Positions 31,079-42,023 of a DNA stretch of 64,000 bases are shown piece after piece. The notes under the pieces are model-generated. The model saw only the letters and a program-made list of their open reading frames with translations, was not told the DNA's origin and made no database searches. Every line of letters begins with the position of its first letter. Position 1 is the first letter of the stretch. The DNA lies in assembly GCF_000143415.4 (NCBI RefSeq), contig NW_003314264.1:2825444-2889443 (forward strand), given 5' to 3'. The stretch is from Selaginella moellendorffii (lineage: Eukaryota; Streptophyta; Lycopodiopsida; Selaginellales; Selaginellaceae). The position numbers and the translations under genes are program-made.

Positions 31079-32354
31079 ATGGCTGAATTAGCGCTTGTGG
31101 TGACTCTCGCTCTCGCGGTAAGATCTCGCTTCTTCTCCCGGCGAGCGATCTTCCAAAGAATCAACGATTTGTGTGTCCTATGATGAAGATCGTGTGGAGA
31201 TTTCGGTTCAATATGCTCGATCTGGACGTACAGAGCAGGTCTGCCGCTGGAATCGCACAACTTGGATCGAAATGCGCTCGTCTTTTGTGATATTTTCAGG
31301 ACGGATGAGATAGTCTGGATGGAAGATACCGCGTCTACATGGAGCACGCAGGTTTTTCCCGCAGCATTCCTCTCCTCCATTGAAATTTCTTGCAGGTTTT
31401 GTGCCCGTCGATCCATGAAGCTCCCTCCAAGTATCTCTCCATGGTGATACCTGCGTACAACGAGGAAAAGAGGCTTCCTTCTACGATAAATGAGACTCTA
31501 AGGTAACACCTCAGTACAAATTCCGAAAGAACTGCCGCGCTCGGTTTTACAGGTACCTGGACGAGCGAAGCTTTGACGATGCAAACTTTACGTACGAGGT
31601 GACAATCATCGACGATGGAAGCGAAGATTTGACGTACAATGTGACACTGGATCATGCGTCGCGGTTGAAAGTGATCAAGCAAACACCAAATCTCGGAAAG
31701 GGTGCTGCGATTCGCAAGGTATGTCCCGTCATGCCTTGCCATCCTCCATTATGCTTTTGACCTGCACTTTCCAGGGAGTCCTCTGCTCTCGCGGTCAGCT
31801 CGTGATCACAGCAGACGCGGATTCAGCAATCTTCATACGAGACATGGGGAAACTGGAAGAGAAAGCACTGAACCTGACTGCATCAGGAGATCCCATAGCC
31901 GTGTTTGGCTCGCGCTGCAAAGTAAAGGTAGACGAGCCTCTCTACTTTGGCTCGCTCCAAGACTTAACTCGTCGTGATTTTGATCTCTTTAGCGACCTCT
32001 TCTTCGAAGCATCATGTCGAAGGTCTTTCACGCACTCGTGGTCTTGATAACCGGGACCGACGTGGCCGACACCCAGTGCGGGCAGCGGCCAGACTGTTCA
32101 CGAACCTGAGGCTCCAGAGGTAGAGTTTCTTCTCTTCTCTCGGAAATTCTCACAAGCAGTGTTCTCTCAGGTGGGCTTTCGACGTGGAGCTGATCTATCT
32201 CGCCAGACGCCTGGGAATCCCAGTGTACGAGGTGGCCGTGAACGCCGTGGACGTTACCGGATCCAAGCTTCGCCCTTCCAGCGTCTGCCACGCGCTGTAC
32301 GAGATCACGATGGTGGCCATAGCTTATGGACTTGGCTTCTGGGAGATTCGGTAG
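31079..32354 (+). pseudogene. ALG5-like dolichyl-phosphate beta-glucosyltransferase, frameshifted
   Basis: Exons 31079..31117, 31396..31502, 31553..31718, 31775..31927, 31993..32119 and 32171..32354 can be joined, but the fifth breaks the frame. It reads MAELALVVTLALA (short hydrophobic start), KYLSMVIPAYNEEKRLP, FTYEVTIIDDGSEDLT, NLGKGAAIRKGVL, ITADADSAIF and VFGSRCKVK, the GT2 blocks of ALG5. In exon 5 VADTQCG is followed in another frame by RAAARLFTNLRLQR and then WAFDVELIYLAR; about 19 bp, which code GFKLFT in the second copy at 34,988, are missing. As written the protein would stop within about ten codons. Two forms of the gene 4 kb apart suggest a duplication with loss of one copy. An assembly error remains possible. 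Confidence 0.82.
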
Positions 32355-32740
32355 GGAAGATCGGAAGATCCATTCTTTTTCCTCGGTGGAGTAAGTAAAT
32401 TTTGCCGCGTTTTACTATAAATCAAATGTGTTCGGTGATAAATAGGAAAGTAGTAAATTTGATGATCTTTAGTTGCAACTCACTAAATGTGTCCATGAGG
32501 TTTGTGGAAGATGCTGCAGAGCAGAGGCGCTGTAATGGAAGGAAAGTGGTAAATATGAACCACCTTGATGATCTTTAATTGCAGCTCACTAAATGTGCCA
32601 GAGCAGAGGCGCTGTGATGGAGAGAGACATTAAAATTTTTGGTTCCATGGTCTTTTCATTTTTTCTGTCTGGTGACTAAAACCGAGGAAAAATCAAGCAT
32701 ATATATCCCGGAAGAGAACGTGAGCCCGAAAGAAAAGCAA

Positions 32741-34524
32741 ATGCTAGAGCTACTGGGATTGCTGCTGCTGCTGCTGCTAGCGCTGCTCTCAATCCACCGC
32801 TTCTCGCGAGGTGGAGGACGCGATGGAGGATTGCCACTGATTGGCCACACAGTGGAAATTCTAGCCAATTACCACCGGATCTTCGACTTGCTCCTGGAGA
32901 AATTCCAGAGCCAGGGCACGAGCACCGTACCACTGTGGATTCCTGGCCAGTCCTACGTCTTCACGGTGGATCCAGCCAATGTAGAGTACATTCTCAAGAC
33001 AAGATTCCAGAACTTCCCAAAGGTATCTTATATGATCCAAATGGAGGGAGTGCGTGAGTGATCGCAGGGCGAGCGCTTCCGGGAGAAATTCCAGCCGCTG
33101 CTGGGCGGCGGGATCTTCAACGCCGATGGCGCGGCGTGGAAGAGCCAGCGCAAGGCGGCCAGCTTCGAGTTCGCGTCCAGGGTTTTGCGGGAGTGGAGCG
33201 GCAGCGTGTTCCGGGATCACGCGCTGGAGCTCGCCCGGATTGTGGACGCCGCGGCGTCCAAGCAGAGCTCCCTGGAAATGCAGGCAAGAAAGATCTCTCG
33301 CTCTTACCGAGAGTCACTTCTTTCTTTCTTTGCACATAGGACCTCTTCCAGCGAATGACGCTCGACACGATTTGTAGCCTGGGATTTGGCGTGCGCCTCG
33401 GCCTTCTCTCTCCGACGCTCCCGCACAACGATTTCGCGGCCGCTTGCGACCGATGCAACGCGATCGTCTCCTTTCGCTTCGCGGATCCCTTTTGGAAGCT
33501 TAAGAGGCTGCTGCGCATCGGCGAGGAGCGCGATCTCCCAAAGAACCTGGCCACGGTCGACGAATTCACGTACAATATCATTCGCAAGAGGAGGATCCAG
33601 CTCTCCAAAGAGAACGAGGATCTTCGCGTAAGAGATTTCTCGTAAACATTGATCTTGACGTGTTGCTTTCTTTGTTCCAGGCTCGCAAGAAAGATCTTCT
33701 TTCGCGATTCATGCTACTGGACGAGAGTTCCTCCGACGTTTATCTCCGCGACATGGTCCTCAACTTCGTGATGGCTGGGAGGGACACCACCGCCGCGACC
33801 CTCTCGTATTTCATCTACATGGTTGCCTCTCACCCCGATTGCCAGGGCAGGGTCCATTCGGAGCTTCTCGACTTCGAGCGCTCCAGTCGCCAACATCCAG
33901 GCCATGACGACGATCCAAGCTCCATAGAAAGCTTTGCAAGTCTCCTCACGCTCGAGGCTCTGGCCAAGCTCCCCTATCTCCACGCCGCAGTAAACGAGAC
34001 CCTCCGCCTCTACCCGACCCTGCCACTGGTACGTAAAGTTTATTGAGAATCTCTTTTTGTTTATAGCGTGAGGATCTCCAGAACTTTAAAGGCGTTGCCA
34101 GCGACGACGTTCTTCCGGATGGGACGCGCGTCCGAAGAGGCGAGATCGTGTCTTACGCGGCATACTGCATGGGCCGGATGGAATCGCTGTGGGGACCTGA
34201 TGCTGCGGACTTCCGCCCCGAGAGATGGCGCACTGCCGATGGATCCAACTGGGATTTCAACCCGTCGCCCTTCAAGTTCATAGCATTCCAGGTTCTTGAA
34301 ATGTTCGCTATAGCCATCTTAGATCCTAAAAACCTCTCCTCCCACAGGCAGGGCCTCGCGTTTGCCTTGGCAAGGACAGCGCTTATCTCCAGATAAAGAT
34401 CACCGCGGCGCTTCTCTGCCGCTTCTTCGAGTTTCGTCTCGTTCCGAACCAGACTTTCCACTACCGCGTCATGGCCACGATTTCTCTGGCTTCTGGGATT
34501 AAAGTGGTGCCACTGAAAAGGTGA
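32741..34524 (+). CDS. cytochrome P450, CYP704 family, copy A
   Basis: Six exons, join(32741..33022,33068..33283,33340..33627,33681..34028,34082..34291,34348..34524), 506 aa. A Leu-rich anchor (residues 1-18), GGLPLIGHTVE, WKSQRKAASFEF, the I-helix AGRDTTAATLSYF from 294, ETLRLYP (ExxR 368-371), FRPERW and the heme loop QAGPRVCLGKDSAYLQ with Cys 454 are seen. This fits CYP704, whose studied members omega-hydroxylate long-chain fatty acids for sporopollenin or cutin. The substrate here is not known. Intron 2 uses a GC donor (CAG then gcaag). The start is the ATG at 32,741, matching the copy at 37,922. The inverted copy B lies at 36,119-37,922. Confidence 0.93.
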
Positions 34525-34987
34525 CGGGATCTTGCCAGCTGGTAAAATTTAATGACTAGAAACAAAAGTGGGAGCCGATGTTTGTCGCCATCGTTCAACT
34601 AAAAATAACAAGGAGCAGCTTATACCGAGATCACAACTCTAAAGTTGACACTTATCCGTAGATTGTGTCGATGAAGCTTAATGCGGTGATCTTGGAGTCC
34701 GTAAAATTACTGGAACTTTAGTGATGGGGATGTTATTTACAGGTTGCAAATCCTGAGCTGAGAGTTCCTTGAACAATCTTGGCTGCTTATGTGCCGTGAG
34801 CGATCCGGCATGGCAGAGTTTCTTCTGCTTGTTAACGCTAGGGATCCACGTCTATAGACTTGGCTTCACCATCTATTCTTTTGGTTACTTCAAACCAAAT
34901 AGAAAGAAAAAGGAAACTTTGCCCTTCTTCTTTACTATATAAGTCAGAGTTTTGGTTATTAGCGCATACCTAAAGAAGAAGCTAACG
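34525..34987. other. intergenic between CYP704 copy A and the second ALG5-like gene
   Basis: 463 bp. The first about 80 bp resemble the 3' flank of CYP704 copy B in inverted orientation ('atgactagaaacaaaa' and 'gccgatgtttgtcgccat' shared), so the inverted repeat extends beyond the stop codons. The rest holds the promoter of the ALG5-like gene. Confidence 0.6.
34936..34942 (+). promoter_or_regulatory. TATA box of the second ALG5-like gene
   Basis: TATATAA preceded by C and followed by G, 46 bp before the ATG at 34,988; spacing leaves a very short 5' leader. Position and form fit a plant TATA box. Confidence 0.5.
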
Positions 34988-36051
34988 ATGTATCTTTCGG
35001 TTGTTATTCCCGCGTACAATGAAGCGTTGCGCATCGCAGAACCCCTGGATCACACCTTAAGGTCTGTCTTGATTGAAACCTTAGTAGCATATATGTTTAT
35101 ATGCATGTTTTTCATAGATACCTTGCCCAGAGAGCCAAAAGGAACCGCCACTTCACATACGAGGTTATTGTCGTGGATGGCTGCAGCAAAGATTTAACAC
35201 CTGACATTGTCTGGGAGATGACAAAACGGTACCCTTGCCTGCGGTTGATACAGCTTGATCGCAATCTGGGCAAAGGTGGAGCAGTCAAAGAGGTTTGTGA
35301 AAAACAAGCCCATGGTTTAGAATAATCTCTGATAGTTTTTTCTTCTTCTTCTTCTATTCTGCAGGGAGTTTTAGATTCACGTGGTGAATTGATATTAATG
35401 GTTGATGCGGATGGTGCGGTTGACATCACCGCTTTTGAAAGTTTTGAGCCAAAGGTATATTAAATTAGTGAAAATTTTACAATAATACATATACTAATGT
35501 TGGTTCAATAACAGATTGAAAGATTTCGGAACAACAAGCCAATGGTATGGTTTGGTTCTCGCCTGCGTGAAAAGGTTTATTAGTTGAATTTGATACTTTA
35601 GAAAACCTCTATACATGTGTGCTTCCAGAGACAATGGTACCGGAGCATACTGTCCCAAGGCTTTCATTATCTCACAAGGATGTTCATTGGAAAGCATGAT
35701 ATCAAAGACACTCAGGTATTGGAATTATAGAAACTTTTTTGTGCTTTGCTAATTCTGGTTTTATTTCAATAGTGTGGGTTTAAATTATTTACTAAATCAG
35801 CAGCTAAAAAATTATTCAAAGAGCTCTCAACCAGTAGGTGGTCTTTCGACGTGGAACTAATCATGCTTTGCAATGTATATGGCATCCCAATCACTGAAGT
35901 TCCAGTTGATTTCACAGACATTCCGGGCTCCAAGATCACCACATTAAGCTTCATCCATACCATCTACGAACTGGCATGCATAGGCTTCAACTTTAGAATC
36001 AAGAGAGCTGTGTGTTCTCAATATGAGCAGCTCCATACAATGTTTAGTTGA
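34988..36051 (+). CDS. ALG5-like dolichyl-phosphate glucosyltransferase (GT2), no N-terminal anchor
   Basis: Six exons, join(34988..35061,35118..35292,35365..35454,35515..35574,35629..35715,35773..36051), 254 aa. MYLSVVIPAYNEALRIAEP opens directly with the GT2 nucleotide-binding strand; then FTYEVIVVDGCSKDLTPD, NLGKGGAVKEGVL, LMVDADGAVDI (DxD-like), VWFGSRLREK, IKDTQCGFKLFTKSAAKKLF, WSFDVELIMLCN and ITEVPVDFTDIPGSKI. The order and content match ALG5, which makes dolichyl-P-glucose for N-glycan assembly at the ER. It lacks the N-terminal membrane segment of typical ALG5 and one Asp of the usual VDDGS reads VDGCS, so activity is uncertain. GC is lower than in its neighbours. Its stop lies about 70 bp from the stop of the convergent CYP704 copy B. 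Confidence 0.85.
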
Positions 36052-36118
36052 ATCGAAGATGGCGACAAACATCGGCCATTCCGGTCTTTACTCAGTTTTG
36101 TTTCTAGTCATTATCCCG

Positions 36119-37922
36119 TCACCTTTTCAGTGGCACGACTTCAATGCCAGAAGCCAGAGAAATCGTAGCCATGACGCGGTAGTGGAGATTCTGGTTGGGA
36201 ACGAGACGAAACTCAAAGAAGCGACAGAGAAGCGCCGCGGTGATCTTTATCTGGAGATAAGCGCTGTCTTTGCCAAGGCAAACGCGAGGCCCTGCCTGTG
36301 AGAGGAGAGGTTTTAAGATTTAAGATGGCTATAGCGAAGATTTCAAGAACCTGGAATGCTGTGAACTTGAAAGGTGACGAGGTGAAATCCCAGTCGGATC
36401 CATCGACGGCGCGCCATCTCTCCGGGCGGAAGTCCGCGGCATCGGGCCCCCACAGTGATTCCATCCGGCCCATGCAGTATGGCACGTAAGACACGATCTC
36501 GCCTCTTCGGACGCGCGTGCCATCCGGAAGAACGTCGTCGCTGGCGACGCCTTTAAAGTTCTGGAGGTCATAGTTAAAAAACGAGATTCTGAAGCAACTT
36601 TACGTACCAGTGGCACGGACGGATAGAGGCGCAGGGTCTCGTTTACTGCGGCGTGGAGGTAGGGGAGCTTGGCCAGAGCCTCGAGCGTGAGGAGCTTTGC
36701 AAAACTTTCCATGAAGCTTGGGTCATCGTCATGGTGTTCGTGTTGCCGGCTGGAGTGATCAAAGTCGAGAAGCTCCGAATGGAGCCTGCCCTGGCAATCG
36801 GGGTGAGAGGCAACCATGTAGATGAAATACGAGAGCGTCGCGGCGGTGGTGTCCCTCCCAGCGATGACGAAGTTGAGGACAATGTCGCGGAGATAAGCGT
36901 CGGAGGAACTCTCGTCCAGTAGCATGAATCGCGAAAGAAGATCTTTCTTGCGAGCCTGGAACAAAGAAAGCATTGCATGAAACAGAAGGGCAAAGAGAAA
37001 GTTTCTTACGCGAAGATCCTCGTTCTCTTTGGAGAGCTGGATCCTCCTCTTGCGAATGATATTGTACGTGAATTCGTCGACCGTGGCCAGGTTCTTCGGG
37101 AGATCCCGCTCCTCGCCGATTCGCAGCAGCCTCTTGAGCTTCCAGAAAGGATCCGCGAAGCGAAAGGAGACTATGGCGTTGCATCGGTCGAAAGCGGCCG
37201 CGAAATCGTTGTGCGGGAGCGTCGAGGAGAGGAGGCCGAGGTGCACGCCAAATCCCAGGTTACAAATCGTGTCGAGCGTCATTCGCAGGAAGAGATCCTG
37301 TGATCCAAAGAAAGAAATATTTCGCGATTATCTAAGAACAGAGAGCGAGAGGAGATCTTTCTTGCCTGCATTTCCAGGGAGCTCTGCTTGGACGCTGCGG
37401 CACGCACAATCCGGGCGAGCTCCAGCGCGTGATCCCGGAACACGCTGCCGCTCCACTCCCGCAAAACCCTGGACGCGAACTCGAAGCTGGCCGTCTTGCG
37501 CTGGCTCTTCCACGCCGCGCCATCGGCGTTGAAGATCCCGCCGCCCAGCAGCGGCTGGAATTTCTCCCGGAAGCGCTCGCCCTGCAATCATTCACGCACT
37601 CCCTCCATTTGGAGATCATATAAGATACCTTTGGGAAGTTCTGGAATCTTGTCTTGAGAATGTACTCTACATTGGCTGGATCCACCGTGAAGACGTAGGA
37701 CTGGCCAGGAATCCACAGTGGCACGGTGCTCGTGCCCTGGCTCTGGAATTTCTGCAGGAGCAAGTCGAAGATCCGGTGGTAATTGGCTAGAACTTCCACC
37801 GTGTGGCCAATCAGTGGCAATCCTCCATCGCGTCCTCCACCTCGCGAGAAGCGGTGGATTGAGAGCAGCGCTAGCACCAGCAGCAGCAATCCCAGTAGGA
37901 TTTCCAGCTCCAACATTTCCAT
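36119..37922 (-). CDS. cytochrome P450, CYP704 family, copy B (inverted near-copy of A)
   Basis: Six exons, complement(join(36119..36295,36351..36560,36608..36955,37010..37297,37366..37581,37629..37922)), 510 aa. Coding exons 2-6 have the same lengths as copy A, and the protein is nearly identical, starting MEMLELEILLGLL. AGRDTTAATLSYF begins at 298 and heme Cys is 458 in AGPRVCLGKDSAYLQ. Intron 2 again has a GC donor. Introns 2 and 4 differ most between copies. Being convergent with copy A and flanking the ALG5-like gene, the pair forms a long inverted repeat, so gene conversion between them is likely (inference). Expected role as for copy A. Confidence 0.93.
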
Positions 37923-39084
37923 TTTTTTCGCCTTGTCCTTGGCTCACGTTCTTTTCCAGGATATCAGTATACTGGCGAAGCCTAATGAAGTTTTTGTCTG
38001 ATTTCTTTGCACAATGCTGGACAATTGATGTCAAGATTTCATTTCCCACCATGGTTGTCCTGATTGCAACAATCTGGAATTGGACCGGACGATTATTCCA
38101 TGCAAAGTAAAAAGAGGGGAAGGATTAAAAGAAAGTCATGCCCAGCAGTCCAGATCTCACCATTTCTAGCACCTCACCACTCTCAAGTTTTCGATGCCTA
38201 TGCCCACGGTGTTGTCACGCCTAAATCACCCAGATCTGCCATACACAATACACGGCATCGTATAAGGGACACACTTACTTGAATCACCCGTAGACTTAGC
38301 AATAGAAGTACGTCACAGCAAAACCTCCCAGAATGAGTTTTCTCTAGCCACAGTAAATCTCGTTCGGATCGTTAAGATTCTCATCACATTCATGAGACAG
38401 GTAGCAAGCATATTGCACTGCTAAGTTGCATTACTCAGGAATGCTTGAATTTGAACCTATTTGAATTTGAAACTTACGTTCTTTCTACTGCTGCCAACTG
38501 TTAGATACAACCCTAGAGCCAGGGCTGTGAGTCCCAGGTCGCCAAGGAACTCGTTCGCCTTCTCACTCACTGCCAAGCAGCAGCAAGTGTCCGGATCTGC
38601 GCAGCTCCAGCTGCCTGCCATGAGGAATCAAGAGAGCGAGCGATAATATGCCGAGGAGAGAGCCTCGGCCGTGCATGTAAGTGCCGCATTCCCCACTTCT
38701 CTCCTAGCTGTGTCAGTCTCACAAAGCTTGAATGTTTTGGGAGCAACCTTTTGTACCAGTAAGAATCATATTCCCTTCGTTAAGGGAGAAAAGAATGCTG
38801 TCCTTTACCGGTGACTGAGTCATAAACAAGTCTCAGCTTACCTTTTTGAGTGAAAATGTCAAACCCAAAATTGAGAAACAAAGTGTACGAGCAATGGATA
38901 GACTTGCATGGCAGAAAACAATTGTTGCATGGCCACAGCTCATTTGCCCGCCATGTGGTCCCGAACCTAAAATAGAGTGGTCTTCGTTTTTATTTCATTA
39001 TTATAGTTCTATTCAAAAGCATTTCTTAGGATTATCAAAGGAAACACCATATTTATTTTATGGCAACCACAGTACTGCTTCTGC
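37923..39084. other. intergenic between CYP704 copy B and metallothionein genes
   Basis: About 1.16 kb with no supported gene. The first part is the promoter of CYP704 copy B; 'gaacgtgagcc' near the ATG is shared with copy A. A small hairpin (GCCGAGG, loop agagag, CCTCGGC) lies near 38,650. Short open frames on the plus strand have no recognisable similarity. Confidence 0.5.
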
Positions 39085-39563
39085 TCAACCTTGCACTGGC
39101 TTAGGGCAAGTGCACGTCTCGCAGCTGCAGGTCCTGCCGCACTTGCAGAATGGCTCGCCGGATGCCGTCATCTTGGCGCAGGTACACGTCTCGCAGTTGC
39201 AATTTGCGCCGCACTCACAAAACACCCCCTCGTGACCACTGAAAGAAGAAACACAGGAACCCAAATGGAACAAAATAAATGCAAGAATTATAAAAGATCA
39301 AACTTTTGAATCCAAGAAACCCTTCCAAGAATAATTCAAGGGATTATCTCAACTTACCCTCGTCCGGTTGCGGAAGTTGCACCACCACTGGCCGCAGTGG
39401 CAGCACATCTGCAAGAATCGGAAACCACCATCAAATTAGCAAAAACGGATATAGATTTGCAAAAGAAGTCAAGGGAATCTTACTTGCAATCGTCCCCGCA
39501 GGGGCAGGGAGACCCGGAAGCGCAACCGGCAGTGCAGTCACAGGTGTTGACAGTGGTGGCCAT
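39085..39563 (-). CDS. metallothionein-like protein
   Basis: Three exons, complement(join(39085..39238,39358..39408,39484..39563)), 94 aa with 19 cysteines by count. N-terminal cluster: TCDCTAGCASGSPCPCGDDCKC (seven Cys). A Cys-free spacer rich in Ala, Gly and Ser follows (AATAASGGATSATGRGG). The C-terminal part has two copies of a unit of about 20 residues, FCxCGxxCxCETCTC, with KMTASGEP between. Metallothioneins bind Zn and Cu and buffer metal or oxidative stress in the cytosol (family knowledge). The 7 + 12 Cys arrangement does not exactly match angiosperm types 1-4. A TATAAAA box lies 92 bp before the start. Confidence 0.88.
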
Positions 39564-39654
39564 CACGCAGATCAAACAAAGAAAAAGAAAAGAGAGAGGA
39601 AAAAGAGACTGCGAGAGAGATGGATCGAGTGATTCGTTTCAAACGAGCCCTCCA

Positions 39655-39661
39655 TTTTATA
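39655..39661 (-). promoter_or_regulatory. TATA box of the metallothionein gene
   Basis: On the minus strand TATAAAA followed by TGG, 92 bp upstream of the ATG at 39,563, a fitting distance for a leader of about 60 nt. Confidence 0.5.
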
Positions 39662-39785
39662 AAACAACCCCATGCAAATGGAGAGCCCGCGTGGCGCGCG
39701 CAGCCACCGCCAATTGTCCGATTCCTTCTTTTTTTGGAGCTAACCCTCAAAACAAGTATATAAGCTTCTGTGCATTGTTTGGTTT

Positions 39786-42023
39786 CTATCTTTCGGACGC
39801 TGTGACGCAAAGGCCGTTTGCCATGGAGAGAATTGCCATCATGCGGTACTTGACTTGGTGGCCCGGGACGAGCTCGAAGCGGAAGAATCGGCAGAGCGTC
39901 GCGGCGGTCATCTTCATCTGGAGATAAGCACTGTCCTTTCCAAGGCAAATTCGAGGACCCGCCTGCACGAACAAAACGAAAACACGACGAGAGTTTAGAT
40001 ATCCTTTCCTGTTGAAACGATCAAGAGCTGCTAGTGTGTGGAAGGAATAAGAAGAACACGGAACACGAGAGAGAGGAAGTGGCAGACCCCACGCCAAGAA
40101 TATGATCAAAGGACCAAGAAGAGATCAAAGAACTTTAGCATCGAACTTTCGCTTCCCTTTTTTTTTTTACTCTCTCGCAGCAGCTCAGGAAAGGAAGGAA
40201 AGTTTCCACACCACTCGCATGCTTCTCAGAGAGCACTGAAAGGAGGGAGTACCTGGAATGCGGTGAATTTGAATGGCGAGACGGGCTGGAAGACTCCGTC
40301 CTTGGAGAGCCATCTCTCGGGCTTGTACTCGCGAGCGTCTTCTCCCCAGAGAGACTCCATCCGTCCCATGCACCACGGAACAAAGTTGATCTGGTCCCCG
40401 GCTTTCACTTTCTTTCCGTCTGGAAGTGTATCGTCGGCCAGCACGCCTTTAATGTCCTGGGACACACACACACACACAAAGGTGGTCACAGTTAGGTGCA
40501 CGCTATACAAACAGTCATACATCTACCAAAATAAGTGCTTGCCAAACTGATTAACGCAAAGGAAAGAGAGAGACGAAGACAAGAACAAAGGAGAAAAGTT
40601 TACCTCTGGCACGGCTGGGAATAGCCGGAGTGTCTCGGTGATGGCCGCGTGAAGGTAGGCCAGCTTTGCCAAAGAGTCATACGTCAGGAGCTTGGCGAAG
40701 CTTGAAATTTGAGACCCGGTCGTAGTGTCTTCGCTGGCTTTAATTGCTGCCGTTGACATCTCCTCGGTCTCTAGCTTGCACAGCTCCGCGTAGATCTTGT
40801 CCCCGCAGTCTGGATGAGTGGCCAGCATGTAGACAAACCACGAGAGCGTAACAGCGGTGGTATCGCGGCCGGCGATGACAAAATTCAGCACAATGTCGCG
40901 CAATGTCTTGTCGTTGATCTGGTTCTTAGGATCGTCACTGAGCAGCATAAATCGAGATAGAATGTCTGCCTTCTTCTGCAAAACAGCAGAGAGCGCGTCA
41001 GCAACAAGTCACGAAACCGAGTTCCTCTTCATTCCTCAAATTCCTCGAAGAGGAAAAATTCGTCTTACTTCGTCTGCGCACTTTCCCTGTAGCTCAGCGC
41101 GCCTTGTCTTTATCACGTTGTATGTGAAGTCGTCTACAATCTTGGCATTCTTTGCGAGCTGAGCCTCGCGGCCGAGTTTAAGAAGGCTGCCGACCTTCCA
41201 GAAGGGATCGACGAACCTGTTGGTGACCCAAGCGTTGGCGTTGTCGAACGCTATCGCAAATTTGTTCTCCGGCAGGGAAGCGGACAGCGTTCCAATCTCC
41301 ACTCCAAATCCTAGCTTGCAAATCGAATCCAGTGTCATCCGCATGAACAAGTCCTGCGCACGTGTATCGCTTGAATCAGCACAAAGAAGATTAGAGCGAG
41401 ACGAAGTCACCTGCATATCGAAGCTTTGTCCTCTGCTCGTGCACCCCGATACGATATCCGCCAGTTTGACGGCGTAGTCTCTAAACACCACCGTGCTGAA
41501 GTCCCTCAGAATTTTGGAGGCGAACTCAAAGCTTGCGGTCTTCCTCTGCCGTTTCCACACCTCGCCATCCGAGTTGAATATCCCGTCTCCGAGAAGCACT
41601 TCCATGATATCGTGAAATTTGTCACCCTGCAAAGAAAATTCTGAGAGCTCGGAAAAGAAACCGCGGCGCATCCATTACCTTGGGATAGTTCGCGAAGTTG
41701 TTCTTGAGAATGTGCTCCACCACGTCGGGGTCGACTGTGTAGTAGTAGTCGAAGGTCGGCATTGGCGCTCTGAATGTCTTGGAATTGTAGAGCGTCTCGT
41801 TGCGCAAGAACTTTTCGAGTAGGAAATCGTGCATGTGATCATAGTGCTTAGCCAGTTGCAACGAAGAACCGAAGATAGGAAAAATCGTGAGGAAGGAAGG
41901 ATATTTTCTTCGTTGTGCGTAGATTGCCAAAAACCAGCCCAGCGTCGCTACTAGAAACACGGCCGTAAGTCCCCAGCTCGAGCTAAAGCTTGAATTCATG
42001 TCGCTGCTTGCTGTGGACGACAT
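39786..42023 (-). CDS. cytochrome P450, CYP704 family, copy C (divergent)
   Basis: Six exons, complement(join(39786..39962,40253..40456,40604..40975,41069..41353,41411..41626,41679..42023)), 532 aa from the ATG at 42,023. The intron positions match copies A and B, but the protein is clearly divergent and closer to the general CYP704 form: LLGDGIFNSDGEVWKRQRKTASFEF, VIAGRDTTAVTLSWFVYM from 315, ETLRLFP, YKPERW, AGPRICLGKDSAYLQMKM with Cys 480. A hydrophobic anchor lies at about residues 18-37 after a Ser-rich start. Intron 2 has a normal GT donor. Intron 4 carries a short (CA)n run near 40,462-40,478. A fatty-acid omega-hydroxylase role, perhaps in spore-wall or cuticle polymers, is inferred. 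Confidence 0.92.

Noticed and set aside
34082-34084. Alternative acceptor for CYP704 copy A exon 5 at 'tttatag' (adds REDLQ)
   Set aside because: Copies B and C use the site just before the N/D-F/I-KGV block, and the later 'ctccag' acceptor keeps the same length of 210 bp as copy B.
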